Origin: Pedosphaera sp.
Lineage (GTDB): Bacteria > Verrucomicrobiota > Verrucomicrobiia > Limisphaerales > Pedosphaeraceae
Direction of reading: 5' to 3'
Assembly (NCBI GenBank): GCA_028293285.1
Contig: JAQGPC010000073.1
Span: 1-50,139 of the forward strand
Length of the DNA: 50,139 nt
Shown: in pieces, positions 1 through 9,598 of the stretch
Layout of the letters: the number at the start of each line of letters is the position of its first letter
How positions within the stretch are numbered: the first letter of the stretch is position 1
Translations under genes and position numbers: made by a program
Notes under the pieces: generated by a model
The model's database searches: none
What the model was told of the DNA's origin: nothing
The model's input: only the letters and a program-made list of their open reading frames with translations

Positions 1-127
1 CATCCGTTTCCGTTCCTTGCTGCTCATTAATAATGGCTCCATGTATCGGGGTTGCTCTACACCAGCAACACCCCAATGGGGACATTTTAAACGAGTTCAC
101 ATGGGGACATTATAAAGAGTCGCGACA
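1..127. mobile_element. probable insertion-sequence terminus (IS21-like end)
   Basis: Two direct copies of ATGGGGACATT (about 85-95 and 102-112) stand next to each other, each followed by an A/T-rich TTTAAA or ATAAAG stretch and ending in GCGACA near 127. Read on the minus strand the stretch begins TGTCGCGACTC and carries two AATGTCCCC repeats. IS21-family elements usually have TGT-starting termini with several internal repeats, so this could be the end of an element whose istA/istB genes lie outside the window. A hairpin (GGGGTTGCT against AGCAACACCCC, about 49-76) sits just inside and could terminate the transposase transcript. No transposase is visible, so the assignment is tentative. Confidence 0.4.
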
Positions 128-143
128 TGAGATAATAAAACAA

Positions 144-188
144 TTGACACGGTGAGTTACAAAAAGCACCATTGCGCAAACGATTGCG
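144..188 (+). promoter_or_regulatory. LacI-type operator 1 with upstream TTGACA
   Basis: CGCAAACGATTGCG at 175-188 is a near-palindrome with the central CG typical of LacI-family operators. TTGACA at 144-149 is a candidate -35 box 25 bp upstream. A convincing -10 is not seen; with 17 bp spacing it would be CACCAT, next to the operator. It precedes the PEP-CTERM gene and probably also drives the large sulfatase downstream. The likely ligand protein is the LacI-family regulator encoded at 20843-21958. Confidence 0.75.
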
Positions 189-239
189 TTGTCATACATG
201 AACCCAGTAATGAAATGCATTACCCACCAAGGTGCTTCC

Positions 240-1157
240 ATGAAGAAATTTCTCCTGTTTTTTTCACTTAGTTCCCTCACCGTATCGGCCTTTGCTTTGC
301 CCGATTACGAATCATTTTCTGATGCGACCGGGGCGGGCGGCACCTCTTACAACACTGGCGATAACCTGGCAGGCCAGAAGGATGCTGGTGGACAAAGTTG
401 GTTTCTGGCGGGTGTGCCAGGCTCTTCTCCACAACCAACCATTGCCAATGGGGACTTGATAGTTCCCGGTTTATATTCGGCGGGTGGTGGTCACAGTGCC
501 GCCTTTGGCGGTAATGGCAATAACGCGCGCCTCAATTTAAGCGTTGGAGCTGGCGGTATCACCGCAGGCACAGTTTATTTTTCTTTCGCGATGAAACTCA
601 CGGATATTTCCACCTTAACCACCGGGGGCATCTTTTGGGCGGGCTATAATAATTCTCAAGGAGCACAATCAACTGTTCCCAATACGGTGGCAACGCGTGT
701 CGTCACTCGCGCTTCCCTCACCACACCCGGAGCTTATAATATCGGGTTGGATAAATCCCTCGGCACTCCGGCCAACTTTGTCTGGGCTTCAGGTGAGTTT
801 ACTACTGCAAGTACTGTTTTTATAGTTGGCAGCTATACATTTAACACTTCTAGCGGCTCCGATGATGTCTCCCAGCTTTGGATCAATCCCAATTCTTCTG
901 ATTTCGGTGCCGCTTCGGCACCTGGCGGTTCGCTCTCTTCTACTTCGGGAAACGATCTTGTTCGGGTAGCGAGTTTCACCCTCTATAATCGTAATGCCAA
1001 TGAACCTGCTGGAGGCTTGATTGACGATTTGCGGTTTGGACTGAATTGGGCGGATGTAACTCCAGCAGTTCCTGAGCCCACAACAATTACTCTGGGCGCA
1101 TTGGGTTTGGTTATGCTCGGTCTGAGTCGCTTTCTGCGCAAGGCATCCAAAAATTGA
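240..1157 (+). CDS. PEP-CTERM exported protein with LamG-like domain
   Basis: A 305-residue exported protein. The ATG at 240 is preferred over an in-frame upstream start at 189 because it directly gives a signal peptide (MKKFLLFFSLSSLTVSAFA) and has AAGG about 8 bases upstream. The body is a beta-rich domain of about 250 residues with the landmarks DATGAGGTSY, VGSYTF and LWINP. The same domain opens the proteins at 1263 and 9599. The C terminus is a PEP-CTERM sorting signal: VPEPTT, a hydrophobic stretch, then an Arg/Lys tail (RFLRKASKN). In PEP-CTERM systems this signal is processed by an exosortase, which is not in this window. First gene behind operator 1. The domain may bind glycan, but that is inference. 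Confidence 0.85.
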   Translation: MKKFLLFFSLSSLTVSAFALPDYESFSDATGAGGTSYNTGDNLAGQKDAGGQSWFLAGVPGSSPQPTIANGDLIVPGLYSAGGGHSAAFGGNGNNARLNLSVGAGGITAGTVYFSFAMKLTDISTLTTGGIFWAGYNNSQGAQSTVPNTVATRVVTRASLTTPGAYNIGLDKSLGTPANFVWASGEFTTASTVFIVGSYTFNTSSGSDDVSQLWINPNSSDFGAASAPGGSLSSTSGNDLVRVASFTLYNRNANEPAGGLIDDLRFGLNWADVTPAVPEPTTITLGALGLVMLGLSRFLRKASKN

Positions 1158-1262
1158 GCTTGGTTCAGCGGTGCGTTGACACCACTGGCCAACATTTGCG
1201 GACTCGGTGGTATTTATAGTTACTGAAGCATTTGGCCATGACAGGACTCAGTCGTATTTTAC

Positions 1263-4200
1263 ATGAAAAAGTTCCTGTTTCTTCTGCTGGTTTTTCTTTT
1301 CCGGGAAGGCGCCCAAGCTGCCACTTGTTTTGATCTCTTTGTTGATGCGACCACCAATGGAGGAACCAGCTATACAGTAGGCAGTTTTTTATTCGGCCAA
1401 ACGGGAAATTCCGGAAATACATGGTTTGCACTTACAAACACCCCTGCCCCACCAGCCACTGGATTTCCTTTGATTGCTGCCGGAAACCTGTCTTACCCAG
1501 GTTTACCGCCATCGACTGGCAATAGCGTTTTTATTCCGGCCAGCACCGGAGTGATGGGGCGATTGTCGCTCAATTTTACCACCACGACCGGGGCGGTTTA
1601 CTTTTCTTTCCTGCTAAAGGTTCTAGATCTCTCTGCCGTGGACACGACTGGAACACAGAACAATTACTTTGCAGGATTTGGAGATACGATTGGCTCTCAG
1701 AATGCGACTTTGTTGCGGACGGCGACCCGGGTTTATACTAAAAGATCCGGCATCGGTTTCAAACTGGGTGTGGCGAGAAACTCCAATACCCCCAGTGACT
1801 GGGTGTTCGATCCAACGCAAAGAAATACCAACGAAGTGCTATTTGTGGTCGGGTCCTACGACTACAACAATCACACTGCCAATTTATGGATTAATCCTCC
1901 CGCAACAGCATTCGGCTCCAACACTGCGCCGTTACCCACCATTACCGCCACTGGCGGAGCGGACTTGAATTCAAATGGCATCCGGGCATTTGTTCTGGGG
2001 TGCCGCACCAATGCGCCGCCAAGTTGTCTCGTCGATGAACTGCACATTGGTACGAGTTGGGCCATCGTCACAGGCGGGTTGGACATTGCATTGCAGCCAG
2101 CGAACCAGACACAAAACGCGGGAACCACGGCCACCTTCTCGGCTACCGCAACGGGCGCACCGCCCTTGAGTTATCAATGGAGGAAAAATGGGGTTGATTT
2201 GGTTAACAACGGAAAATTTTCCGGCGCGAATTCAGCAACTTTATCCATTAATAATCTTATTCAAGCAGACGCAGGCGGGTATTCCGTGCGCATTACAAAT
2301 TCATCCGGATCAATTGTCAGTATCACGGCGACATTGTCGGTGAATGATCCTGCCATCAACGTCCAACCGGTGGACCAAGCCTTGCCTGCAGGCACGAATG
2401 CCATCTTTCAAGTGGTTGCAGGTGGAACTGCACCGCTGACTTATCAATGGTTTAAGGACGGAGGCGCTTTGAGCAATAATGGACATACCTCCGGCGCAAA
2501 TACGGCCATGCTCACCATTGGCAATATTTCCGCCGCTGATGTTGGTTCCTATCAGGCCCGGGTGGGCAATGGCCTTGGCAGCAGCATCCTGAGCAGCAAC
2601 GCTGATTTGTTCATGACCGATCCGTCCATTGTCGCACGCCGGCCGAACATCATTTACATCCTGTGCGATGATTTGGGCTATGGCGATTCGGGAATCCTCT
2701 TTCAAAACAATCGCGCACCGGGATTGCCAAGGGAGTCAACGCCGAATCTGGATGCTTTCGCCGCTGAAGGAATTCAACTGCTTCGGCATTATTGTCCGGC
2801 GCCAGTTTGTGCGCCGTCGCGGGCTTCATTGCTTTTGGGACTCCATCAAGGTCATGCCAATGTGCGCGACCAACAGTTCGACAAGGCGCTGGCGAATAAT
2901 CACACACTTGGATCGGTGCTTAAAAAAGCAGGTTATGCAACTGCGGTCATCGGCAAGTGGGGCTTGGCGGGAGACGCGGACGGTGGCACAATCCCGGCTG
3001 AATGGCCTGCTTACCCGATCCAGCGTGGATTTGATTACTTCTTTGGTTACGTGCGTCATGCCGACGGCCACGAGCATTATCCGAAAGAAGCCATCTATAG
3101 CAGCCGCAGCAAGGAATGTTACGACGGCACCAATAATATCGTCGCGAGCCTGGACAAATGTTACACGACTGACCTATTCACCGCCCGCGCCAAAAAGTGG
3201 ATTCAAGACCAGCACACTGCACAACCGGGAAAACCATTCTTTCTCTATCTGGCTTTTGATACGCCGCATTCCGTGTATGAATTGCCAACCCAAGCTTATC
3301 CGACGGGAGGCGGCACTGGCGGCGGGCTGCAATGGCTGGGAACGCCCGGCAACATGATCAACACCGCCAGCGGGACTGTGGATTCTTTCGTGCATCCGGA
3401 TTATGCCAATGCCACTTATGACGACGATGGCAATCCTGCCACTCCGGAAGTTGCCTGGCCCGAAGTATTCAAACGCTACGCGACATCGGTGCGCCGGATT
3501 GATGGCGCGGTTGGGGATATAAAAAAGTTGTTGCAAGACCTGGCCATGGACACGAATACCATCGTCGTTTTTACTTCAGATAATGGCCCGACGATTGAAG
3601 ATGCGTTGAGTCTCACGCCGAGATACAGCGCTGATTTCTTCGACAACTTTGGCCCGATGGACGGCGTCAAACGGGACACCTTTGAAGGCGGTATTCGCAT
3701 GCCCACATTCGTGCGCTGGCCCGGCACCATTCCGGCAGGTTCAACCAACAACACACCGTCGCAATTTCATGACTGGATGCCCACCTTCACTGAACTGGCT
3801 GGTCTGCCGGCCCCTGCACATACCGATGGGGTTTCGTTGATTCCCACGTTGCTCGGCAGCGGCAATCAACGCCCTGGCACCGTCTATGTTGAATATTATG
3901 ATGCGACTTCGACGCCGGATTATTCCGAGTTTGAGCCTGGTCATCGCAATCGCACACGCAATCAAATGCAAGTCATCGGGCTGAACGGTTATCAAGGTGT
4001 CCGCTATGACATCACTTCCCAAACCAACGACTTCGAAATCTACGATGTGGCCAATGATCCAAAACAGATTACCAACTTGGCTACCAACCCTGCCTTTGCG
4101 GTTCTGCAACAGCAGATGAAAGATCAAGTGCTTCAGTTGCGCCGACCCGATGCCGAGGCTCCGCGACCGTACGATGCTGAGTTAGTTCCTTCAATCAACT

Positions 4201-5936
4201 TCGTGCCCACTACGAATGGCTTGTTGAACTTTGCCGTATATGAAGGCGCATGGCCTTGGGTTCCGGACGTTGCCATGCTCACGACTGCCTCGACCGGGCA
4301 TGTTGCCGGGCTTGACCTCACCGTTCGCACTCGTGAAACCAACTATGCAATCGAATATACTGGGTTCATCCGGTTACAAACAGACGGGGATTACACCTTC
4401 TATCTCAACACGGATGCCGGAGCGCTGCTTCGGTTGCATGATGCGACGGTCATTGATGATGATTTCACCCACACCAACGGTGAAGTATCGGCCGGTATCA
4501 AACTAAAGGCGGGGCTCCATCCGTTGCGCTTGATCTATCGTCATATTAGCGGCACCAACCTTCTGAGTTTGAAATACTCCGGGCCCAATATCGCCAAACA
4601 GTCAGTTCCAATCACTGCATTCTGTTCAACCTGCACGAATTGCTCCACCAGTCCGGTTCCCAACGATGATTTCGCCATCACTTCCATGGCAACGCCCATA
4701 ATGGTGAATTTACTCGCCAATGATACGGATGATGGTTTGCCTGCGCCGCTGACGATAACCAGCGTTTCTCAACCGTTCGCCGGCAATGCTGTAATCGTTA
4801 ATGGCCAGATTCGCTACACACCAAATGCAGGGTTTCTCGGGGAGGACAGTTTCACTTACACGGTAAGCGACGGAGCTGCGCAAAGTTCTGCTAAAGTTCA
4901 GGTAAAAGTCGCTTATGTGGACGGAAGTTATTGGTTTCCCTTCAACGAAGTTGCTGGGCTAACGACAACTGAAGCAGGCGGATTTGCGATTGCACAGTTA
5001 CAGGGCTTTACAAATGATCCCAATCAATGGGTGGCCGGTCGTTATAATCGGGCGCTTGATTTTAACGGCACGAATAGTTTTGTGAGCATCACGGGTTTTA
5101 ATGGAATAACTGGCAACAATGCCCGCACCTGCGCCGCATGGATCAAGACCACCGCTGCCAGTAATATGTCTATTATTAGCTGGGGACCTAATGCCACCGG
5201 TAATAAATGGACATTTCTCATCCAAGCCGGAACCGTATGCCTGGAGGTAACCGGCGGTTGGGTGCAAGGCAGCCGGTTGATCAATGATGGCCAGTGGCAT
5301 CATGTTGCTTGCACTTTTCAAAACGACGGCACTCCGGATGTCACCGACGTAAAACTCTACGTGGATGGCACGCTGGAATCGGTAAGCAGTTCACAAGCGC
5401 AGGCCATCAATACCATTTTCATGGAAGCTGTTAAAATTGGCAGTGATGTGCAGGATCGCTTCTTTGATGGTGCAATTGACGAGGTGCGAGTTTACAATCG
5501 GGCACTCAGTGCAACGGAAATTGCTTCATTGTATAATGCCACCAATCAATCTGCCGCCGTCTGGCAGCGCCGTTACTTTGGCAGCACAATAGCCAACTGG
5601 AGTGCCGACAATGATGGTGACGGTGTCACGACCTTGGGCGAATATGCCTTTGGCGGGCAACCGCTGATCGCTGATTCCCAGTTTGCGAAAATTGATTCTG
5701 AAATTAGCACCCACCATTTACAAATACAGTTTAACCGTCGTCTCACTGGCACCCACGAATTGACTTACCAGATTCAATCTTCAACCAACTTGGTGAATTG
5801 GACTCCTCTCGCCGGATCGGTTATTTCGACAATGCCTTTGGCGACTCCCGGTTTCGAGAAGGTGACTTTCCGGGCAACCCAGCCTGTCTCCAACACATCA
5901 TCGCTTTTTGTACGCCTTGCGGTTCAATTACCATAA
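1263..5936 (+). CDS. multidomain exported sulfatase (LamG-like, 2 Ig-like, sulfatase, PA14, cadherin-like, LamG)
   Basis: A 1557-residue protein with signal peptide MKKFLFLLLVFLFREGAQA. Domain order: LamG-like domain shared with neighbours (about 20-270), two Ig-like domains with L-x-YQW motifs (271-360, 361-453), a type I sulfatase (about 459-950), a PA14-like domain (about 980-1120), a cadherin/Ig-like module (about 1131-1217), a concanavalin A/LamG domain (about 1219-1426), then a short Asp-rich D-N-D-G-D-G motif and a C-terminal module common in Verrucomicrobia. The sulfatase shows metal ligands D469 and D470, the formylglycine signature C516-A-P-S-R, and S-D773-N774-G. Cys516 must be converted to formylglycine by a maturase (FGE or anSME) not found here. 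Probably removes sulfate from a polysaccharide outside the cytoplasm. It starts 105 bp after the PEP-CTERM gene with no operator of its own, so it is probably co-transcribed. Confidence 0.88.
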   Translation: MKKFLFLLLVFLFREGAQAATCFDLFVDATTNGGTSYTVGSFLFGQTGNSGNTWFALTNTPAPPATGFPLIAAGNLSYPGLPPSTGNSVFIPASTGVMGRLSLNFTTTTGAVYFSFLLKVLDLSAVDTTGTQNNYFAGFGDTIGSQNATLLRTATRVYTKRSGIGFKLGVARNSNTPSDWVFDPTQRNTNEVLFVVGSYDYNNHTANLWINPPATAFGSNTAPLPTITATGGADLNSNGIRAFVLGCRTNAPPSCLVDELHIGTSWAIVTGGLDIALQPANQTQNAGTTATFSATATGAPPLSYQWRKNGVDLVNNGKFSGANSATLSINNLIQADAGGYSVRITNSSGSIVSITATLSVNDPAINVQPVDQALPAGTNAIFQVVAGGTAPLTYQWFKDGGALSNNGHTSGANTAMLTIGNISAADVGSYQARVGNGLGSSILSSNADLFMTDPSIVARRPNIIYILCDDLGYGDSGILFQNNRAPGLPRESTPNLDAFAAEGIQLLRHYCPAPVCAPSRASLLLGLHQGHANVRDQQFDKALANNHTLGSVLKKAGYATAVIGKWGLAGDADGGTIPAEWPAYPIQRGFDYFFGYVRHADGHEHYPKEAIYSSRSKECYDGTNNIVASLDKCYTTDLFTARAKKWIQDQHTAQPGKPFFLYLAFDTPHSVYELPTQAYPTGGGTGGGLQWLGTPGNMINTASGTVDSFVHPDYANATYDDDGNPATPEVAWPEVFKRYATSVRRIDGAVGDIKKLLQDLAMDTNTIVVFTSDNGPTIEDALSLTPRYSADFFDNFGPMDGVKRDTFEGGIRMPTFVRWPGTIPAGSTNNTPSQFHDWMPTFTELAGLPAPAHTDGVSLIPTLLGSGNQRPGTVYVEYYDATSTPDYSEFEPGHRNRTRNQMQVIGLNGYQGVRYDITSQTNDFEIYDVANDPKQITNLATNPAFAVLQQQMKDQVLQLRRPDAEAPRPYDAELVPSINFVPTTNGLLNFAVYEGAWPWVPDVAMLTTASTGHVAGLDLTVRTRETNYAIEYTGFIRLQTDGDYTFYLNTDAGALLRLHDATVIDDDFTHTNGEVSAGIKLKAGLHPLRLIYRHISGTNLLSLKYSGPNIAKQSVPITAFCSTCTNCSTSPVPNDDFAITSMATPIMVNLLANDTDDGLPAPLTITSVSQPFAGNAVIVNGQIRYTPNAGFLGEDSFTYTVSDGAAQSSAKVQVKVAYVDGSYWFPFNEVAGLTTTEAGGFAIAQLQGFTNDPNQWVAGRYNRALDFNGTNSFVSITGFNGITGNNARTCAAWIKTTAASNMSIISWGPNATGNKWTFLIQAGTVCLEVTGGWVQGSRLINDGQWHHVACTFQNDGTPDVTDVKLYVDGTLESVSSSQAQAINTIFMEAVKIGSDVQDRFFDGAIDEVRVYNRALSATEIASLYNATNQSAAVWQRRYFGSTIANWSADNDGDGVTTLGEYAFGGQPLIADSQFAKIDSEISTHHLQIQFNRRLTGTHELTYQIQSSTNLVNWTPLAGSVISTMPLATPGFEKVTFRATQPVSNTSSLFVRLAVQLP

Positions 5937-5950
5937 TTTGCTGTTTCAAG

Positions 5951-5995
5951 TTGACTTGGCCTGATTCCAAAAGCATCTTAGCGCAAACGATTGCG
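5951..5995 (+). promoter_or_regulatory. LacI-type operator 2 with upstream TTGACT
   Basis: CGCAAACGATTGCG at 5982-5995 is identical to operator 1. TTGACT at 5951-5956 lies 25 bp upstream, the same spacing as at operator 1. It stands in the 111 bp gap between the large sulfatase and the GH127 gene, so the glycosidase can be transcribed on its own. Confidence 0.75.
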
Positions 5996-6047
5996 TAATT
6001 GAAAATCCACAAGAATCATGTACCAATATTTTTCAAAAGGTAATGAT

Positions 6048-8492
6048 ATGTTGCACCAATGTGTCCAACCCTCACAAAGCATGGCTCTCTTCCAAAATAG
6101 TAAAAGTGACAGCCGTTATTCTGGTCGTTTTAATACGTTAACAGCCAATTCGTGGTTCAAAATCTCAGTCCTGATTTTTCTTTTGGCGGGAGCACATTTG
6201 CCCGCCCCGGCAGTTACTCTTGTTCCTGAAAAAGTAGTGGTGGCAATCCCGGATCAGCAGGACCCACAAACGCCAGATCACATTCGCCTCACTGGTTGGA
6301 TTGGTTCCAGGATTGAAGCCAATGAAGGAAATCGGCTGGTGAAATTGGACATATCGCGTCTTCTCGAAGGCTATCGCAAACGTCCGGGCCGACAGACTTG
6401 GGACGGCGAACACATCGGCAAATGGATGCATGCGGCGACGCTGGCCTGGGCCAATACGGGCGATCCTGAATTGCGAAAAAAACTCGATTATGCGGCGGTG
6501 GAATTGGTGAAGTGCCAGCTTCCCGACGGTTATCTGGGCACTTATCTGGAAAAGGACCGGTGGACGGAATGGGATGTCTGGGCGCACAAATATAATCTCA
6601 TCGGCCTGATCACTTACATGCGTTACACAGGCAACATGGAACCGCTGCCCGCCTGTCGCAAGATGGCCGACCTGCTTTGCCGCACTTTTGGCGATGAACC
6701 CGGTCAAAAGGACATTAACGAGGCGGGGCTGCACCTGGGCATGGCGCCGACGAGTGTGTTGGAACCGATGGTATTGCTTTACCGACTAACTGGCGAGAAA
6801 CGGTATCTTGATTTCTGCAACTATATCTTTCGCTCCTGGGAGAGACCGAATGGAGCCAAAATCATTTCCACGCTGCTTAAAAGCAAACATGTCGCAGAAG
6901 TTGGCACCGCCAAATCTTATGAAATGCTTTCCTGTCTAAACGGAGCGTTGGAATACTATCGAACCGTTGGCGACCGCAAAATTCTCGATGCCTGCCTTAA
7001 CGCCTGGCAGGACATCATGGATCATCATCTTTACTTGACCGGCACCGCCAGCTATCGCGAGCATTTTCATGCCGACTATGATCTGCCGAATGTCAACAAT
7101 GTGGGTGAAACGTGCGTCACAGTTACCTGGCTTCAATTCAACGCCCACCTGTTGCGTTTGACCGGCGAAGCGCGCTTTGCAGAGCAATTGGAGCGGACCA
7201 TTTTGAATCAGCTTTTTGGCGCTCAACTTTGTGACGGTTCGGCTTGGGGTTACTATGTGGAGATGGCTGGAAAAAAACCGTACAGTAGTACTTTGGATGG
7301 TCATTGCTGCCTTTCCAGCGGACCGCGTGGTGTGGCGCTCATTCCTACTTTTGCCGCCAGCACCGATGCGGATGGCATCGTGGTAAATCTTTATGATGCG
7401 GGTGTAACCAAACTGATTCTCCACGATAAAACAGCGGTTACTCTAGCTACCGAAACACGCTATCCTAGTGATGGTAAAATTAACATCACGGTAACACCGG
7501 CTGTTGAAAAACAATTCACCGTTAAAGTGCGTGTTCCGGCTTGGTGCCGAAATGCCATTGTCCAGGTGGACGGTAAAACAATGGATGCTAAACCTGCCGC
7601 CGATGGGTATGTGGCACTTAACAGGAAATGGAAGCAAGATGATCAAATTCAACTCCAATTCAAATTGGAACCGCGCGTGATTGTGGGAGATCACAAGAAC
7701 GAAGGCAAAGTGGCGATCCTGTATGGACCGTTGGTATTAACGGCGGATGAGGCTTTGTTGAAAACAAATGAGAATTCGCTCCGTAACATAGGTGTAGCCG
7801 GCACTGAATTGGCTGCATTGAATATCACGCCGGAGCCTGCACCTGAAAAAATGAAATCCTGGCCGGGTGCAGAAGTCTTTCGGATCAATGCCCTCACTCG
7901 TAAACCGGGCAATTCGGCGAAAGAGGCAAAGGAATTGCAAATCCGTTTGATTCCTTTTGCGGATGCGGGCACGACAGGCACGTCATACAAAGTTTGGTTG
8001 CCATATGGCGGGTCAAGCCCAAACAAAAATCTTTTGCTAAATGGATTGGAATCGCGGTCCCGCAAAATGAATGTCGGCGGCTCCATCATCGATGGGAGTT
8101 TTCAAAGCGTGGCGGCCACCGCTAATGGAAAGGCGCCAACCCAGGATTGGTATGCCGTGACGTTGGAAGAGTCAGTTACCATCCGGCGGGTGATATTTGC
8201 CCATGGCCAGACTTCCCACGATGGCGGGTGGTTCGATTCCGGCGAGGGCAAGCCGCGCATACAAATCAAAACCACGGCGGATGGGCAGTGGATAAAGGTG
8301 GGCGAATTTGAAACTTATCCGAACACCACCGCCACCAGCAGCGCGGGACTTAAAGGCGAGGAACAATTCATCTGCGAATTGAAAAAGCCGGTTGAAGCCA
8401 TCGCCATCCGAGTGATTGGCAAACCAGCGTGCGGGGACGATGCCAAGCAGGCTTTTTCATCTTGCGCTGAGTTACAGGCTTTTACGGAGTAA
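6048..8492 (+). CDS. GH127-family glycoside hydrolase (beta-L-arabinofuranosidase candidate, DUF1680)
   Basis: An 814-residue exported glycosidase. The ATG at 6048 is preferred because AAAGG sits about 8 bases upstream; an in-frame ATG at 6018 would add ten residues. An N-terminal hydrophobic stretch (ISVLIFLLAGAHLPAPA) follows a long leader. The core matches GH127. In HypBA1 of Bifidobacterium longum the acid/base is Glu322, the Zn ligands include Glu338, Cys340, Cys417 and Cys418, and Cys417 is the nucleophile. Here E338 (R-E-H-F), E354 and C356 (G-E-T-C) and C420-C421 (G-H-C-C) are present, with the same 16-residue gap between the two glutamates. The C-terminal 150 residues look like a carbohydrate-binding/discoidin-like domain. 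The likely reaction is release of L-arabinofuranose. Exact sugar and linkage are not certain, since GH127 relatives differ. Confidence 0.88.
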   Translation: MLHQCVQPSQSMALFQNSKSDSRYSGRFNTLTANSWFKISVLIFLLAGAHLPAPAVTLVPEKVVVAIPDQQDPQTPDHIRLTGWIGSRIEANEGNRLVKLDISRLLEGYRKRPGRQTWDGEHIGKWMHAATLAWANTGDPELRKKLDYAAVELVKCQLPDGYLGTYLEKDRWTEWDVWAHKYNLIGLITYMRYTGNMEPLPACRKMADLLCRTFGDEPGQKDINEAGLHLGMAPTSVLEPMVLLYRLTGEKRYLDFCNYIFRSWERPNGAKIISTLLKSKHVAEVGTAKSYEMLSCLNGALEYYRTVGDRKILDACLNAWQDIMDHHLYLTGTASYREHFHADYDLPNVNNVGETCVTVTWLQFNAHLLRLTGEARFAEQLERTILNQLFGAQLCDGSAWGYYVEMAGKKPYSSTLDGHCCLSSGPRGVALIPTFAASTDADGIVVNLYDAGVTKLILHDKTAVTLATETRYPSDGKINITVTPAVEKQFTVKVRVPAWCRNAIVQVDGKTMDAKPAADGYVALNRKWKQDDQIQLQFKLEPRVIVGDHKNEGKVAILYGPLVLTADEALLKTNENSLRNIGVAGTELAALNITPEPAPEKMKSWPGAEVFRINALTRKPGNSAKEAKELQIRLIPFADAGTTGTSYKVWLPYGGSSPNKNLLLNGLESRSRKMNVGGSIIDGSFQSVAATANGKAPTQDWYAVTLEESVTIRRVIFAHGQTSHDGGWFDSGEGKPRIQIKTTADGQWIKVGEFETYPNTTATSSAGLKGEEQFICELKKPVEAIAIRVIGKPACGDDAKQAFSSCAELQAFTE

Positions 8493-8497
8493 TAGAA

Positions 8498-8540
8498 AGC
8501 TCAATTTTCCTGTTGTAATAAATCATCGGATTATTGAGCT
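8498..8540. repeat. inverted repeat after the GH127 gene, possible weak terminator
   Basis: AGCTCAAT (8498-8505) pairs with ATTGAGCT (8533-8540), and an inner AATC/GATT stem closes a short loop. It starts six bases after the GH127 stop codon. There is no T-run, so termination is only a guess. It would separate the GH127 transcript from the operator-3 promoter. Confidence 0.35.
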
Positions 8541-8581
8541 AATGGGCAGTTACTAAAAGTTCAACCCAAAGAGGAAATATA

Positions 8582-8604
8582 TTGACATTGCGCAATCGAT
8601 TGCG
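8582..8604 (+). promoter_or_regulatory. LacI-type operator 3 with TTGACA
   Basis: CGCAATCGATTGCG at 8591-8604 is a perfect 14-bp palindrome, the best operator copy in the window. TTGACA at 8582-8587 is 3 bp upstream, so the operator would fill the promoter spacer, a classic position for blocking RNA polymerase. No strong -10 follows (TTAGTT at 17 bp spacing; TATAAC further down). It precedes the pseudopilin gene and could drive all genes to 14586. Confidence 0.78.
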
Positions 8605-8699
8605 TTAGTTATATAACGAACCCACAAAACAGGCATATTATGCAATCGTCGTTGAGGCAAAGAACAACTAGCTACTATGGGTGTTCGGGGAACAATTTG

Positions 8700-9476
8700 A
8701 TGGTGCCAATTCGCAAAAAAATTCAGCGTACAAGGGACGGTTTCACACTTATCGAGCTTTTGGTGGTAATTGCCATTATTGCGATTTTGGCTGCCCTGCT
8801 GTTGCCCGCGCTGGCGAAGGCAAAGGAGCGCGCAAACCGTACAGCGTGCAAATCCAACATGCGCCAGGTGGGATTGACTGCAATGATGTATGCGCATGAA
8901 AATCAAGACACATTTCCCAGCGCGCTTCGCGGCAATACGGTGTATCACGCCGTCTGGTTGCCGCAGGAATCCTTCAATTACTTCTTCTCTCAAGGCGTCA
9001 GTACCAATGCCATTACCTGTCCCAACAAGAACAAGGACGGTTATTGGGTCTATTCATCAACCGTTGGCACACGAGCGGGATTTTTTTGTTTGTGGGGGAT
9101 GCCGACCGAGATCGACACGCGTGCGCGAGATGGATTTTACGGAACACAACCCTGGCCATTTGATTCACCAAAAAAGACCACTGACGTCACTCCTTATACA
9201 GTTCTAATGGCTGATGTTATCAGCAAGGGCACGGATACTTTCACCACTTCAGCGGGCACATTTAATAATGTGAGTGATGCGCCACATTGTACCGCTGGCC
9301 CCCGCAATAGTGCTTCCGGGCAATTAGTGGAACCGACTGTTTTAGGCTCGGAAGGCGGGAATGTTGGGTCAGTGGATGGCTCGGTTTTATGGCGCAAACA
9401 AGCTTTTATGCATCAGCGGTTTGTATTTTTCAATAAAACCTCCGGCCCCAATGCGGAGTACATAGGTTATTGGTGA
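8700..9476 (+). CDS. pseudopilin-like protein, prepilin-type N terminus
   Basis: A 258-residue protein from the ATG at 8700, chosen because CGGGGA lies about 8 bases upstream and because it leaves a normal 14-residue prepilin leader; an in-frame ATG at 8640 would give a 34-residue leader. The prepilin peptidase motif is R-D-G14 followed by F-T-L-I-E19 and a long hydrophobic helix ([20 protein letters not shown]). The tail has [11 protein letters not shown], resembling the H-X9-DG C-terminal motif found in many Planctomycetes and Verrucomicrobia pseudopilins. It would be an inner-membrane protein, cleaved by prepilin peptidase and possibly assembled by the type II secretion-like machinery encoded at 42-48 kb. 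Its position behind operator 3 suggests sugar-dependent expression. Confidence 0.87.
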   Translation: MVPIRKKIQRTRDGFTLIELLVVIAIIAILAALLLPALAKAKERANRTACKSNMRQVGLTAMMYAHENQDTFPSALRGNTVYHAVWLPQESFNYFFSQGVSTNAITCPNKNKDGYWVYSSTVGTRAGFFCLWGMPTEIDTRARDGFYGTQPWPFDSPKKTTDVTPYTVLMADVISKGTDTFTTSAGTFNNVSDAPHCTAGPRNSASGQLVEPTVLGSEGGNVGSVDGSVLWRKQAFMHQRFVFFNKTSGPNAEYIGYW

Positions 9477-9598
9477 GTCATTTTTGCAACTTGGTCTATG
9501 AGATTACCAACCGGTTCAATCGCAATTTTTAATACTTGGATTTCCATGGCACACGTCGTCCGCACTGTCGGCGTCAGTTGAAATTAAATTCCTATCTT

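Noticed and set aside
9477-9598. sixth LacI operator before the Ig-repeat protein (ACCGGTTCAATCGC region)
   Set aside because: It matches the 14-bp consensus only partly and lacks the symmetric halves.
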